Below, piece after piece: positions 16,899 through 24,925 of a stretch of DNA of 64,000 nucleotides; the stretch's first letter is position 1; every line of letters begins with the position of its first letter. The position numbers and the translations under genes are program-made. Source of the stretch: Deltaproteobacteria bacterium (lineage in GTDB: Bacteria > Myxococcota > Kuafuiibacteriia > Kuafuiibacteriales > Kuafuiibacteriaceae). Location: positions 231,189-295,188 of the forward strand of contig JACKEN010000010.1 of the NCBI GenBank assembly GCA_020632995.1, read 5' to 3'. The notes beneath the pieces were generated by a model. That model was not told the DNA's origin and did not search any database. It was given only the letters and a program-made list of their open reading frames with translations.

Positions 16899-18944
16899 CT
16901 ACACCAACACCGCGCCGGTGGCCCCGCCCGCACCCTGGGCCAGGAGCAGCTCGTTGATCCCCTGACGCTCGTCGCTGAGCACGCTCACCAGCTCCAGGAT
17001 CTGGGGGTGGGTCATGATGAGCTCGTCGAAGTTGCGCTTGGCGAGCCGCAGCACGAAGCAGTCGGTGATCGCGCGGACGGTGGCCATCGTGGGCTTGCCG
17101 GTGAGCAGGCTCATCTCCCCGAACAGGTCGCCGCTGCTCAGCTCCGCCAGCACCTTGGGGTGGGCGCCGTCCCGATCCTTCACCACCTCCAGGGTGCCGT
17201 AGAGGAGCAGGAACAGGCCGGTGCCCTTCTTGCCCTCCTCCACCAGCACGTCGCCCTTCTTGAAGCTCTTGCTCTTGAAGAGCTCCATGATCGCCCGCCG
17301 CTCGTCGGGGGTGAAGGGCCGGAAGAGCGGGTGGGTGGCCATGGTGGTGGACAAGAGGCGCTGCCGGTAGAAGTTCCGGAGCACCGCCGCCACCGACGGG
17401 TAGTGGCTCACCACCTGGTCCAGCACCTCCTTCTTGATCTCGAAGAGCTGGCACTCGCTCTGGGCCTGCACGGTCGCGGTGCGGGCGCCGTCCTGGAGCA
17501 GGGCCATCTCGCCGAAGAACGCGCCCTCGGTCAGGTAGGCCAGCACCAGCTCCTCGCCCGCGTCGGAGCGCCGCGACACCCGCACCTGGCCCGAGACGAG
17601 GACGAAGAAGGAGTCCCCGACGTCGCCCTCGCGGATCACCACGTCGCCGGGCACGAGGTTGTGCATCTCCATGTGCACGAGGAGCTCGATGAACGCGTTC
17701 TTGGGCAGGTCCGAGAACAGCGGGATCTGGGGTCTCCCGATGTCCTCCAGGGAGTCCTCCGACACCAGGACGTCGGCCCGGATGTCCTCGCTCACCGCCG
17801 ACAGGGCGATCGGCGGGGCCAGGTCCGCGCTGCTGACCACGTCGGTGAGCTCGATCGGGGCGTCCGGCACCTCGTGCTCGACGAAGCCGTCGTCCAGCTC
17901 CACCTCGAGGTCCATCGACTCCTCGGGCGCTTCATCCGCGCCTACGCTGGCCGCCGCCTCGGCGACCGCGGCGGCGAGGTCCACGTCGCCCTCCAGGTCG
18001 AGCATCGCCCCCGCCTCGGCCTCCTCGGCCGCGCCACCGGTCAGCTCGGCCATCGCCGCCTCCACCTCGAGCGCCGCCTGATCCGCCAGGGCCTCCTTCT
18101 CTTCCTCGCTGGGCGGCGAGTCGCCGCCCATGTCGAGCTCGAGGGGCTCGTCGACCTCGATGTGGAGCGCGGAGTCCTCCAGCCGGGACCCCACGACGAT
18201 CTTCGGCGCCTCGGTCGGCTGGGCGGTGGGCCAGGCCACCGCCCCGGGCGTCGACGCCCCCGGCCACACCAGCTCGGGCGGAGGCGTGGTGGCGGGCCAA
18301 GAGGGCCGGGGCGCCGGGTTGGGGACCCCCACCCGCCAGGGGCTCGCGGGGGCGCCAGGCGGCGGGGTGTCGGGGCGGCCGGTGACGGTGCGGGGCCCGG
18401 TGCCATCGTCCAGCTCCAGGGTGGGACCGTCGCCGAAGTGATCCGCGTCGACCACCCGCACCGCGCCCGGCCACTGCACGGGGTGCGCGGCGGCGGACGC
18501 GCCGGAGGCCTCCAGCTCCACCATCCCGTACTCCGGGATGGCCGGGGACGCGGCGGGCATCGAGATGCCCATCCCCTGCAGGGTGACCGGCGCCGCCCGA
18601 TGGAACGGCGCCTTCGGCGGCCCACGCCGCGCCTGGGAGAGGTCCGCCAGCAGGGCCTGCGTGTCGGCGTGGCCCGAGTCCACCGAGAGGATCATCTTGC
18701 AGACCGCGATGGCCTTGAGGAGGAGGCCGTCGTCCGCGTAGGCCCGCGCCACCGGCGCGTAGGCCTCGACCGCGGCGTCGCGGTTGCCCAGGCGCTTGTG
18801 GATGTCCCCGACCTTCAGCTGGCACTGCAGCTCGGAGGGGTCCTCCTCCACCACCCGGACGTAGTGCTTCAGGGCGTCCTTCAGGCGCCCGTCCGCGTAG
18901 GCCTGGCTGGCCTTGTCCTTGAGGCGGCGCTGCCCGTCACCCAT
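16899..18944 (-). CDS. TPR protein with two cyclic-nucleotide-binding domains
   Basis: A 681-residue cytoplasmic protein. The N terminus (about 1-105) is TPR-like (ALKHYVRVVEEDPSELQCQLKVGDIHKRLG). A long Pro/Ala then Glu/Asp-rich low-complexity linker spans about 110-390. Two cNMP-binding beta-rolls follow: residues about 400-520 (GDVVIREGDVGDSFFVLVSGQV, GAFFGEMALLQDGARTATV) and about 540-660 (GDVLVEEGKKGTGLFLLLYG, GDLFGEMSLLTGKPTMATV). Both keep a FGEMxLL-type phosphate-binding cassette with R/T variants, so ligand binding is plausible at least in the first. No output enzyme domain is present, so it probably acts through protein contacts. It overlaps the upstream gene by 8 nt. Confidence 0.87.
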   Translation of the reverse strand: MGDGQRRLKDKASQAYADGRLKDALKHYVRVVEEDPSELQCQLKVGDIHKRLGNRDAAVEAYAPVARAYADDGLLLKAIAVCKMILSVDSGHADTQALLADLSQARRGPPKAPFHRAAPVTLQGMGISMPAASPAIPEYGMVELEASGASAAAHPVQWPGAVRVVDADHFGDGPTLELDDGTGPRTVTGRPDTPPPGAPASPWRVGVPNPAPRPSWPATTPPPELVWPGASTPGAVAWPTAQPTEAPKIVVGSRLEDSALHIEVDEPLELDMGGDSPPSEEEKEALADQAALEVEAAMAELTGGAAEEAEAGAMLDLEGDVDLAAAVAEAAASVGADEAPEESMDLEVELDDGFVEHEVPDAPIELTDVVSSADLAPPIALSAVSEDIRADVLVSEDSLEDIGRPQIPLFSDLPKNAFIELLVHMEMHNLVPGDVVIREGDVGDSFFVLVSGQVRVSRRSDAGEELVLAYLTEGAFFGEMALLQDGARTATVQAQSECQLFEIKKEVLDQVVSHYPSVAAVLRNFYRQRLLSTTMATHPLFRPFTPDERRAIMELFKSKSFKKGDVLVEEGKKGTGLFLLLYGTLEVVKDRDGAHPKVLAELSSGDLFGEMSLLTGKPTMATVRAITDCFVLRLAKRNFDELIMTHPQILELVSVLSDERQGINELLLAQGAGGATGAVLV

Positions 18945-20580
18945 GGGTCGGCACCGTGCCCGCCAGCGTGCGCGCCAGCTGCTGGAAGAGGTCCATCACC
19001 AGCCCCGACGCCACCGCCCGGGCCTCATGCGGATCCACCGGCTCGGGGGTCCGCCCGCCGAAGCGCAGCCACCGGTCGGCCGCCCAGCGCCCCTCGGGGG
19101 CAGCGCCCTCGCCGAGCCCGGCCGCCGCGGCCTGCGCCTGCGTCAAGTCACCTTGCACCACGAGGGCGAGGCTGCGGGCCCGCGACAGGGCCCAGGCCAG
19201 ATCCCCGGCCGAGGTCACCGCGTCGAGGGAGGGCGCGCGCCCCTCCGCCGCGACCAGCACCGCCCGGAGGGCGCCCCGCACCGGCGGGAAGAGGGGATCG
19301 AAGGGCAGGCCCTGGATCTGCAAGCCATGCCCGTGCAGCACCGGGTCGAGGGCGATCCGCTCGGTGAGCTCCTCATCGGCGCTCGGGCGCTCCTCGAGGC
19401 GCTTGAGCGCGCCCAGGAGGCGCTCGTCCGGCGGCAGCGGCCGGCGCCGCACGGTGGGCGCGGCGGGCAGCGGGGTGATGCCGAGCAAGGCACCTTGCCG
19501 AGCCACCTCGGTCCGGGTCCGGGTCAGCTCGGCCTCGAAGGCGGCCACGGTGTCGGGCTCGAGCGTCGCCTCCGGCTCCACCCCCCACCGCGCGGGGCGC
19601 GCCGGCCCCGCGAGCACCATGGGCGTGGCGGCCACCGCGGAGTCGACGCGCTCCTCCACGATGTCCAGGACGTCGTCGGCGTCCTCGTCCTCGTCATCGT
19701 CGTCCGCCTGCGCGGGGGGCGGCATCACCTCGGTGTCCGCCCGGGGCTGCGCGGTGCGGCTCTCGAGCTCGGGGAGCGGCACCAGGGCGTCCACCTCGAG
19801 CTCCGGCGCGATGCCCTGTGTCAACGCAACCTGCGCCGAGGCCAGCTCCACCATCGTCTTCAAGGCCACGGTGTTGGCCCGGCTCGCGTACAGCTCCAGG
19901 ACCCGGTCCCCGCGCCCCAACCCGAGGGCCACCATCGCCACCAGGACGTCGCGGCCCAGGGCCTCGGGCGGGACCACCGGCAAGAGCGCCCGCACCGCCG
20001 ACAGCAGGCTCAAGGTGGCGGCCAGGCGGTTGAGGCAGCGGGGGCTCAGCGCGATCTGGCTCAGGGCCGCGTCCCGCTCCGCGCGGGTGAGGGTGCGCTC
20101 GGCCAGGCCCGCGATGAGGGACGGGGACAGGCCGGCCGGATCCGCGCGGAAGTCCTCCGGCACCTCGGCCCAGCTCCCGAGCACCGAGCGGCCGGTGTGC
20201 CGGTCCACCCCGTGCTCGGCGAGGGCCGCGAGCACCCCCGCGCGCTTGAGCGCCTCGTGCCGCAGCCCGGTGCGTCCGGCCGGCACGAGGTCGAAGGCCA
20301 CCTTGGCCACCGCGTAGGCGCCCAGGCTCGCGTGCAGGCCGAAGCCGCCCAGGGTCCGGCCCCGCGGCCACACCGTCTCCGCCACCGCGGCCAGGCGCTC
20401 CTCGAGCTCCTCGGGCACCGCGCCCCGCTGGGTCACGATCGCGTGGGCGGCGAGGACCCGCGCCAGGGCCCGGGCCTGGCGGCCCGCGGCCACCTCGGCC
20501 TCCTCGCGCTTCGACGCGAGGGCGACCCAGTCGAAGCCGGCCTCGGGGCCGGCCGCATCTGCCAGGGGGAGCGACTCCAT
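18937..20580 (-). CDS. Hypothetical protein, Ala-rich helical, with acidic linker
   Basis: A 547-residue protein not recognised. It is Ala/Leu-rich and predicted mostly alpha-helical, with no signal peptide or membrane segment. An acidic stretch (DDDDEDEDADD near residue 300) separates an N-terminal ~280-residue helical region from a C-terminal ~200-residue one. The C-terminal region contains LHGHGLQIQGLPFDPLFPPVRGALRAVLVAAEG. Its stop overlaps the TPR-cNMP gene by 8 nt, so the two are probably co-translated and may act together. Confidence 0.7.
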   Translation of the reverse strand: MESLPLADAAGPEAGFDWVALASKREEAEVAAGRQARALARVLAAHAIVTQRGAVPEELEERLAAVAETVWPRGRTLGGFGLHASLGAYAVAKVAFDLVPAGRTGLRHEALKRAGVLAALAEHGVDRHTGRSVLGSWAEVPEDFRADPAGLSPSLIAGLAERTLTRAERDAALSQIALSPRCLNRLAATLSLLSAVRALLPVVPPEALGRDVLVAMVALGLGRGDRVLELYASRANTVALKTMVELASAQVALTQGIAPELEVDALVPLPELESRTAQPRADTEVMPPPAQADDDDEDEDADDVLDIVEERVDSAVAATPMVLAGPARPARWGVEPEATLEPDTVAAFEAELTRTRTEVARQGALLGITPLPAAPTVRRRPLPPDERLLGALKRLEERPSADEELTERIALDPVLHGHGLQIQGLPFDPLFPPVRGALRAVLVAAEGRAPSLDAVTSAGDLAWALSRARSLALVVQGDLTQAQAAAAGLGEGAAPEGRWAADRWLRFGGRTPEPVDPHEARAVASGLVMDLFQQLARTLAGTVPTHG

Positions 20581-20630
20581 GGGCGGGGGAGGTTACCAGC
20601 CCGTCCGCCAAAGATCTGCCCCGCGCCGCG

Positions 20631-21449
20631 CTACATGGTGCGCTTCTTGGGGCGCACGCTGTCCGAGCGCAGGGGAGCTTCCGCTTCGCCCTCCGGGGTC
20701 GCCCGGGGCGTCGGCACGGCCTTCGCGGCCGCCTCGGCCTTCGGGGGCGCCCGGGGCGCCGGCTCGGCCTTCGGGGCCGCCTCGGCCTTCTGCGGCGGAG
20801 CCTTCGGCGCCTCGGGCTTCGGGGCCGGCCCGGCCTTCGGGCCCGGCTCGGGCTTCGACGCTGGCGCGTGCTCGGGCGGGTCGGCCTGGACCTCGACCTC
20901 GTCGTCCGCCCCCTCCCCCTTCCGGAAGCGCTCGAAGGCCTCCTTGCTGAAGTGGTCCCCCGCCTCCTTGAAGGCGTCCTTGAACACCGTCTTGAGCTCC
21001 TCGCGGCTCAGCTCGGGGTCCTTGAAGTAGGCGATGGTGACGCGGCCCAGGGCCCAGGTCACCGCGAACGAGCCGGCGATGGCGGCCGGGGCGGCGAGCA
21101 ACCCCCCGAAGAACGGGAGCGCCAGCTTCTTGAGGGCGTTGAGACCGAAGTGCGCGGCGATGGTCACACCCGCCACCGCCCCCAGCTCGACAGCGACCCG
21201 CTTGGCCTCCGCCTCGGTGAGCGGGCGCCCCAGCACGTGCCCCACCGTCATCACCATCGCGGTCTGGATGGGGAAAAGCAGCGCCATGTCGATGGCCGGC
21301 ACGGGCACGACGGAGGCCGCGCCGCTAGCGGCGGCGGACGCGTACGAGGTGATGGTGACCACCTCAGCCGCCTTCCGCTCACGCTCGGGCTCGGGGACCT
21401 TGGACCAGTCGGTGCTGCGGATCTCGGAGAGGGTGTCGAGCCAGGACAT
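20631..21449 (-). CDS. DUF697/YcjF-like membrane protein with Pro/Ala/Lys-rich tail
   Basis: A 272-residue protein. The N-terminal ~150 residues contain the DUF697-type pattern SVVPVPAIDMALLFPIQTAMVMTVG. After it come a helix (LTEAEAKRVAVELG) and further hydrophobic segments (VTIAAHFGLNALKKLALPFFGGLL, AIAGSFAVTWALG), so it is probably inner-membrane associated. The last ~90 residues are a low-complexity PKAEAAPKA-type tail, probably disordered. Function unknown. DUF697 proteins often accompany stress GTPases, but none is adjacent here. Confidence 0.7.
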   Translation of the reverse strand: MSWLDTLSEIRSTDWSKVPEPERERKAAEVVTITSYASAAASGAASVVPVPAIDMALLFPIQTAMVMTVGHVLGRPLTEAEAKRVAVELGAVAGVTIAAHFGLNALKKLALPFFGGLLAAPAAIAGSFAVTWALGRVTIAYFKDPELSREELKTVFKDAFKEAGDHFSKEAFERFRKGEGADDEVEVQADPPEHAPASKPEPGPKAGPAPKPEAPKAPPQKAEAAPKAEPAPRAPPKAEAAAKAVPTPRATPEGEAEAPLRSDSVRPKKRTM

Positions 21450-21479
21450 GGCCCGAACGGTACCAGGCTCTGCCGGCTC

Positions 21480-22337
21480 TCAGAAGTTGTACTTGATCGG
21501 GACGGTGACGGAGAGGGCCGGGATGAACCCGCCGCCCACCACGCCGGAGAAGCGCACGTCGACGCCCACCGTGAAGCCGGTGAGCAGGGTCGCGTAGGAC
21601 ACCCCGGCGGAGGCGGAGAAGATGCCGCCCATCGTGACCTTGCCGGCGTTCGCGTAGTTCGCCGCCGCGGAGGCGGAGTCGCCGCCGACCTCGTTCGCGG
21701 GCTCGAAGGGCGAGGGGTTGAGGAGCGCGAGGCCGCCGTCGAGCTTGAAGGCCAGGCCGAGGCGATCCGTCAGCAGGTAGTCGAGCGCGCCGCCCACGCC
21801 GACCTCCCAGACCTCGTAGTCGTTGCTGATCGTGCACAGGTCGTCGCCGGTGCCACCGCGGCAGGGGGTGTTGGGATCGCCGCTGTTGGCCACCTGGGCC
21901 GAGGTGACCCGGCCGGCGCCGCCGTTGAGCATCAGGGCGCCCTTGAAGCCCGCCGCGAAGTTGACGGTGTCGGTGCTCACCAGGTCGTAGCCGACCAGGA
22001 TGCCGACGTAGGGCTGGATGTTGGAGGTGCCGCGCGACGGCAGGGTGCCGGACTGGGAGTTCGTGTTCCGGCCTCCGAGGGTGAAGAACACCCCGAAGTC
22101 GCCCTCGGCGAACAGGCCGCGACGGATCGGGAAGCGCTCCTCCTGGACGGCGTATGCCTGGCCGGAGCCGCCGGCCGCAGGTTGGCTTGCACCTTCCTCG
22201 CCGCCCTCGTTCGCCGCGCCCTCGGCGCCGGCGGTCTCCACCGCGCCCACGGCCTCGTCTTCGTCGTCCTGCGCGAAGACAGGATTGGACCCGGTCAGGA
22301 GCAGACCACCCACCACAGCGACAGTCACAAAGCGCAT
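21480..22337 (-). CDS. Outer-membrane beta-barrel protein, Glt/Nfs H position
   Basis: A 285-residue exported protein. The signal peptide ends at VFAQ, followed by an acidic/Ala-Gly linker and then alternating hydrophobic strands with aromatic ends. It terminates in IPIKYNF, a C-terminal Phe typical of BAM-inserted barrels. ATG at 22337. By position it is the last gene of the Glt/Nfs-type cluster and matches the GltH/NfsH barrel. That assignment rests on order and barrel character, not on motif identity. A strong terminator lies between it and the gene upstream, so it may have its own promoter in 22338-22456. Confidence 0.75.
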   Translation of the reverse strand: MRFVTVAVVGGLLLTGSNPVFAQDDEDEAVGAVETAGAEGAANEGGEEGASQPAAGGSGQAYAVQEERFPIRRGLFAEGDFGVFFTLGGRNTNSQSGTLPSRGTSNIQPYVGILVGYDLVSTDTVNFAAGFKGALMLNGGAGRVTSAQVANSGDPNTPCRGGTGDDLCTISNDYEVWEVGVGGALDYLLTDRLGLAFKLDGGLALLNPSPFEPANEVGGDSASAAANYANAGKVTMGGIFSASAGVSYATLLTGFTVGVDVRFSGVVGGGFIPALSVTVPIKYNF

Positions 22338-22456
22338 TGCGGCCGGGACGCTAGCACAAGCGAACCCGGCATGCTCAATCGAAAAGCGGCCTTTTTTCGC
22401 CTCGTTTGGCGCCGTAGGAGCGAGGTCGGACAAGTGGCGGAGGAGGCCTGAAACGC

Positions 22457-22487
22457 AAAAAGGCGCCCCTCCTCGCGGAGAGGCGCC
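22457..22487 (-). terminator. Intrinsic terminator with GCGA tetraloop inside the Glt/Nfs cluster
   Basis: On the minus strand, GGCGCCTCTCC pairs with GGAGGGGCGCC around a GCGA (GNRA) loop, an 11-bp stem with one GU pair. TTTTT follows directly. It sits 31 bp after the FHA/TonB-like gene's stop and 120 bp before the barrel gene start. Confidence 0.85.
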
Positions 22488-22517
22488 CCTCTGGCGCTCG
22501 AGCCCTTCAGGCCCGGA

Positions 22518-24446
22518 TCAGGTGGCCGCGAAGACGAACGGGTAGGTCACCACCACGATGCCGCCGCCCCGGGGCTTCGGGAACTGCAGCGAGCGCATGA
22601 CCTTCTCCACACACGACTCCACGTTGGCGTCGTTCATCGTGGTCTCACGCACCGAGGCGTTGGCCACCGAGCCGGTGGGGGCGATGGTGAAGTACACCGA
22701 GATCTTACCGGACAGGTTCGGGTTCGCGTTCAGCTGCTTCTCGTAGCAGAACTTGAACCGGGCCAGGTTCCGGCGGATGACGCGGCCGATCTCCTCCTTG
22801 GAGAGCGAGCCCTTGATGATGGTCCGGCCGGGCACGATCCGGGTGGTCCCCTTGCCGCGGCCGCCCAGGTCGATGTTGCCGTAGCCGCCGGTGCCCCGGC
22901 CGTGGCCGTGGGTGCCCAGGCCGCCGATGCCGAGCGAGTTGCCGCCGCCGCCCGCGCCGGTGCCGCGGGTGCCCAGGCCGCCTGCGCCGCCCGCGTCACC
23001 CATCTCGGCGCCACGGAGGCCGCCCATGGCGTTGTTGATGCCGGTGCCCAGGCCGCCGGGGCCGAACACGTTGGAGACCGCGCCCGCCTTGCCACCGGAC
23101 AGCATGCCGAGGAGGCCGGAGTTGAGGGCGATCTTGCGATCCTTCTCGCGCTTGTTCGGGTCGACGCGGGGCGCGCCGGCCTTCGAGGCCACCGCGTCCT
23201 TCTTGGGCTTGTCCTTCTTGCCGAACTTGCCCTCGTCGTCCTTGTGCTTCGCCCCGCCCTTCATGCCGGACAGGTCGAGCTTCTTGCGCTTCTTCTCCTT
23301 CTCGGGAGCCTTGAGGATCATCTGCGCGAACCGGTTCTGGTTCTTGAACAGGTCGTCCACCAGGCCCGCGTTGAGGTCCGGGGTCAGGAACGCCGCCACC
23401 ACGAAGAACACGTGGAGCAGGGCCACGATGGTCAGCAGGCGGGGGAAGAACCAGTCCATCACCGCGCCTGCGCCCAGCCGCGCGTCGCCGCGGATGTACT
23501 CGGCCATCACGGTGAGGGTGCCGGTCTTGTAGACCAGGCGCTCACCCAGCTTCAGCTGGTAGGCCTTGGCGGGGAACGGCGCGTCGGTGCCGGTGAGGTT
23601 CACCTGGCGGACGATCTCGCCGTCCGTCTTGCGCAGCCCGACCGTCGCGTCCGACGGCACCACGATCTGGGCCTCGCTGCCCTGGTTGTGGGCGATGACG
23701 AAGCGATCCGCCGGGAAGCCGTCGACCTCGAGGTCGGCCTTGCCCTTGAGGTTCGCGGTCCGGGTCGCCACCACCACGTCCCGCGGCTCCTTCACCTGGA
23801 CCGCGTCGATGACGGTGTCGCCCCACAGGATCGTGACCTCGAGGACCCGCTTCTCGTTCGTGGGCTTGTTCTCGTCGGCCAGCTCGAACTTGAGGAGGTG
23901 ATCCTCGAACGACGCGTTGGGATCGACGATGTGGTCGCCCGCCTTCGGCTCCGGCTGGTGGTTGAAGGCCTCGGCGGCTTCCAGGGTGGAAAGCTCGTGG
24001 GCAGTGTCGGTCTTCTTGTTGTCAGTCACGTGAACCGTGGCCTCCTCTTCGGCCAGCTCGTGAGCCTTGGCCGCTCGCTGCTCGGTGGTGGGGCCGGCAG
24101 CGCCGTCCCGCCCCGCTTCGCCGGCCTGCACCGGCGCGCGAGATTCCAGCTGGGTGATCTCCAGGTCGACCTCGCCGACGCGGATCGTGTCACCGATCTT
24201 CAAGGTCACGGGCTCGGACACCGCGCTTCCATTCACGCTGGTGCCGCGCTCGCTCCCCAGATCGATGACAGTGGCTTCGCCCTCGGACGACACCTTGATG
24301 ACCGCATGGATCGACGAGATGCCCTCTTCCTCCAGCCGCAGGACGGCAGAGGGGCCCGAGCCAATGAGGACGCTCTCGCTGTCGAAGACGGCGTCTTTGG
24401 TCTTGCCGTCCTTCGACGTGATCGTGAGGCCAATCGTGTATGCCAC
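22518..24446 (-). CDS. gltG: FHA-domain, TonB-like inner-membrane protein (GltG/PglI or NfsG homologue)
   Basis: A 642-residue protein. Residues 1-105 are an FHA phosphothreonine-binding domain (LIGSGPSAVLRL, SSIHAVIKV, DLGSERGTSVNG). A cytoplasmic or linker beta-rich region runs to ~325. One membrane span lies around 328-355 (FPRLLTIVALLHVFFVVAAFL), then a Lys-rich and Gly-rich (GGLGTRGTGAGGG) periplasmic stretch. The C-terminal ~95 residues form the AgmX/PglI TonB-like domain (IGRVIRRNLARFKFCYEKQL, then PKPRGGGIVVVTYPFVF). This order matches GltG/PglI and NfsG of Myxococcus, which link an inner-membrane motor to periplasmic and outer-membrane parts. The FHA domain would let a Ser/Thr kinase control it. 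Confidence 0.88.
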   Translation of the reverse strand: MAYTIGLTITSKDGKTKDAVFDSESVLIGSGPSAVLRLEEEGISSIHAVIKVSSEGEATVIDLGSERGTSVNGSAVSEPVTLKIGDTIRVGEVDLEITQLESRAPVQAGEAGRDGAAGPTTEQRAAKAHELAEEEATVHVTDNKKTDTAHELSTLEAAEAFNHQPEPKAGDHIVDPNASFEDHLLKFELADENKPTNEKRVLEVTILWGDTVIDAVQVKEPRDVVVATRTANLKGKADLEVDGFPADRFVIAHNQGSEAQIVVPSDATVGLRKTDGEIVRQVNLTGTDAPFPAKAYQLKLGERLVYKTGTLTVMAEYIRGDARLGAGAVMDWFFPRLLTIVALLHVFFVVAAFLTPDLNAGLVDDLFKNQNRFAQMILKAPEKEKKRKKLDLSGMKGGAKHKDDEGKFGKKDKPKKDAVASKAGAPRVDPNKREKDRKIALNSGLLGMLSGGKAGAVSNVFGPGGLGTGINNAMGGLRGAEMGDAGGAGGLGTRGTGAGGGGNSLGIGGLGTHGHGRGTGGYGNIDLGGRGKGTTRIVPGRTIIKGSLSKEEIGRVIRRNLARFKFCYEKQLNANPNLSGKISVYFTIAPTGSVANASVRETTMNDANVESCVEKVMRSLQFPKPRGGGIVVVTYPFVFAAT

Positions 24447-24478
24447 TGCTTCGCTCCGCTGTGCCCGTCGGCGGTCGC

Positions 24479-24751
24479 CTAGAGGTTGTCAGTCGAGTTG
24501 AACAGCTCCGGCAGGAAGTTCGCCCGGATCTTCAAGAGCGTGGTGAACTTGGTCTTCTTGCGGTTGAGGAGGTACGAGCCCTCCGGCTTCGTCAGCTCAC
24601 CCTGGATGGTGACGTCCGAGAAGTCGATCACCGTCTTCTTCTTGAACTCGGTCCGGTCCGCCTCGCGGATGACCGTGTTCTCCTGGGCGAAGGCGGCTCC
24701 CGCCGCGCCCAGCATCAGGGTGACAACAATCACGCTCAAGACCTTCTTCAT
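24479..24751 (-). CDS. gltF: Small periplasmic protein, GltF/NfsF-like
   Basis: A 90-residue exported protein. The signal peptide MKKVLSVIVVTLMLGAAGAAFA is followed by a compact domain with FSDVTIQGELTKPEGSYLLNRK and FTTLLKIRANFLPEL. The latter is a pattern I associate with the small GltF-type protein of myxobacterial gliding clusters. It sits between the TPR lipoprotein and the FHA/TonB-like gene, exactly where GltF/NfsF is found. The upstream gap (24752-24925) shows no obvious terminator or operator. Confidence 0.75.
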   Translation of the reverse strand: MKKVLSVIVVTLMLGAAGAAFAQENTVIREADRTEFKKKTVIDFSDVTIQGELTKPEGSYLLNRKKTKFTTLLKIRANFLPELFNSTDNL

Positions 24752-24925
24752 GGCTCTCGTTTCTCTTCCTCGAGAGGAGCGATCCCCACCGAAACGTTGC
24801 TCATGCGTCCGGTTGGACAGCATCGGTTCGGCTTTGGTTCCCGTGTCCTCTCGAATCCTTCGCTCCGGTTGCCCAATCCGACATCGGCCGAGGGCGGGTC
24901 AAGCCCGCCGCTCGTCCGATGGGCG

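Noticed and set aside
22380..22399. Second hairpin CGAAAA...TTTTCG upstream of the last barrel gene
   Set aside because: Short AT stem with no proper T-tract after it on either strand. It may be chance.
24752..24925. Searched the gap between the TPR lipoprotein and the small protein gene for a terminator or small RNA
   Set aside because: Nothing with a convincing stem and T-tract or conserved fold was seen by eye.
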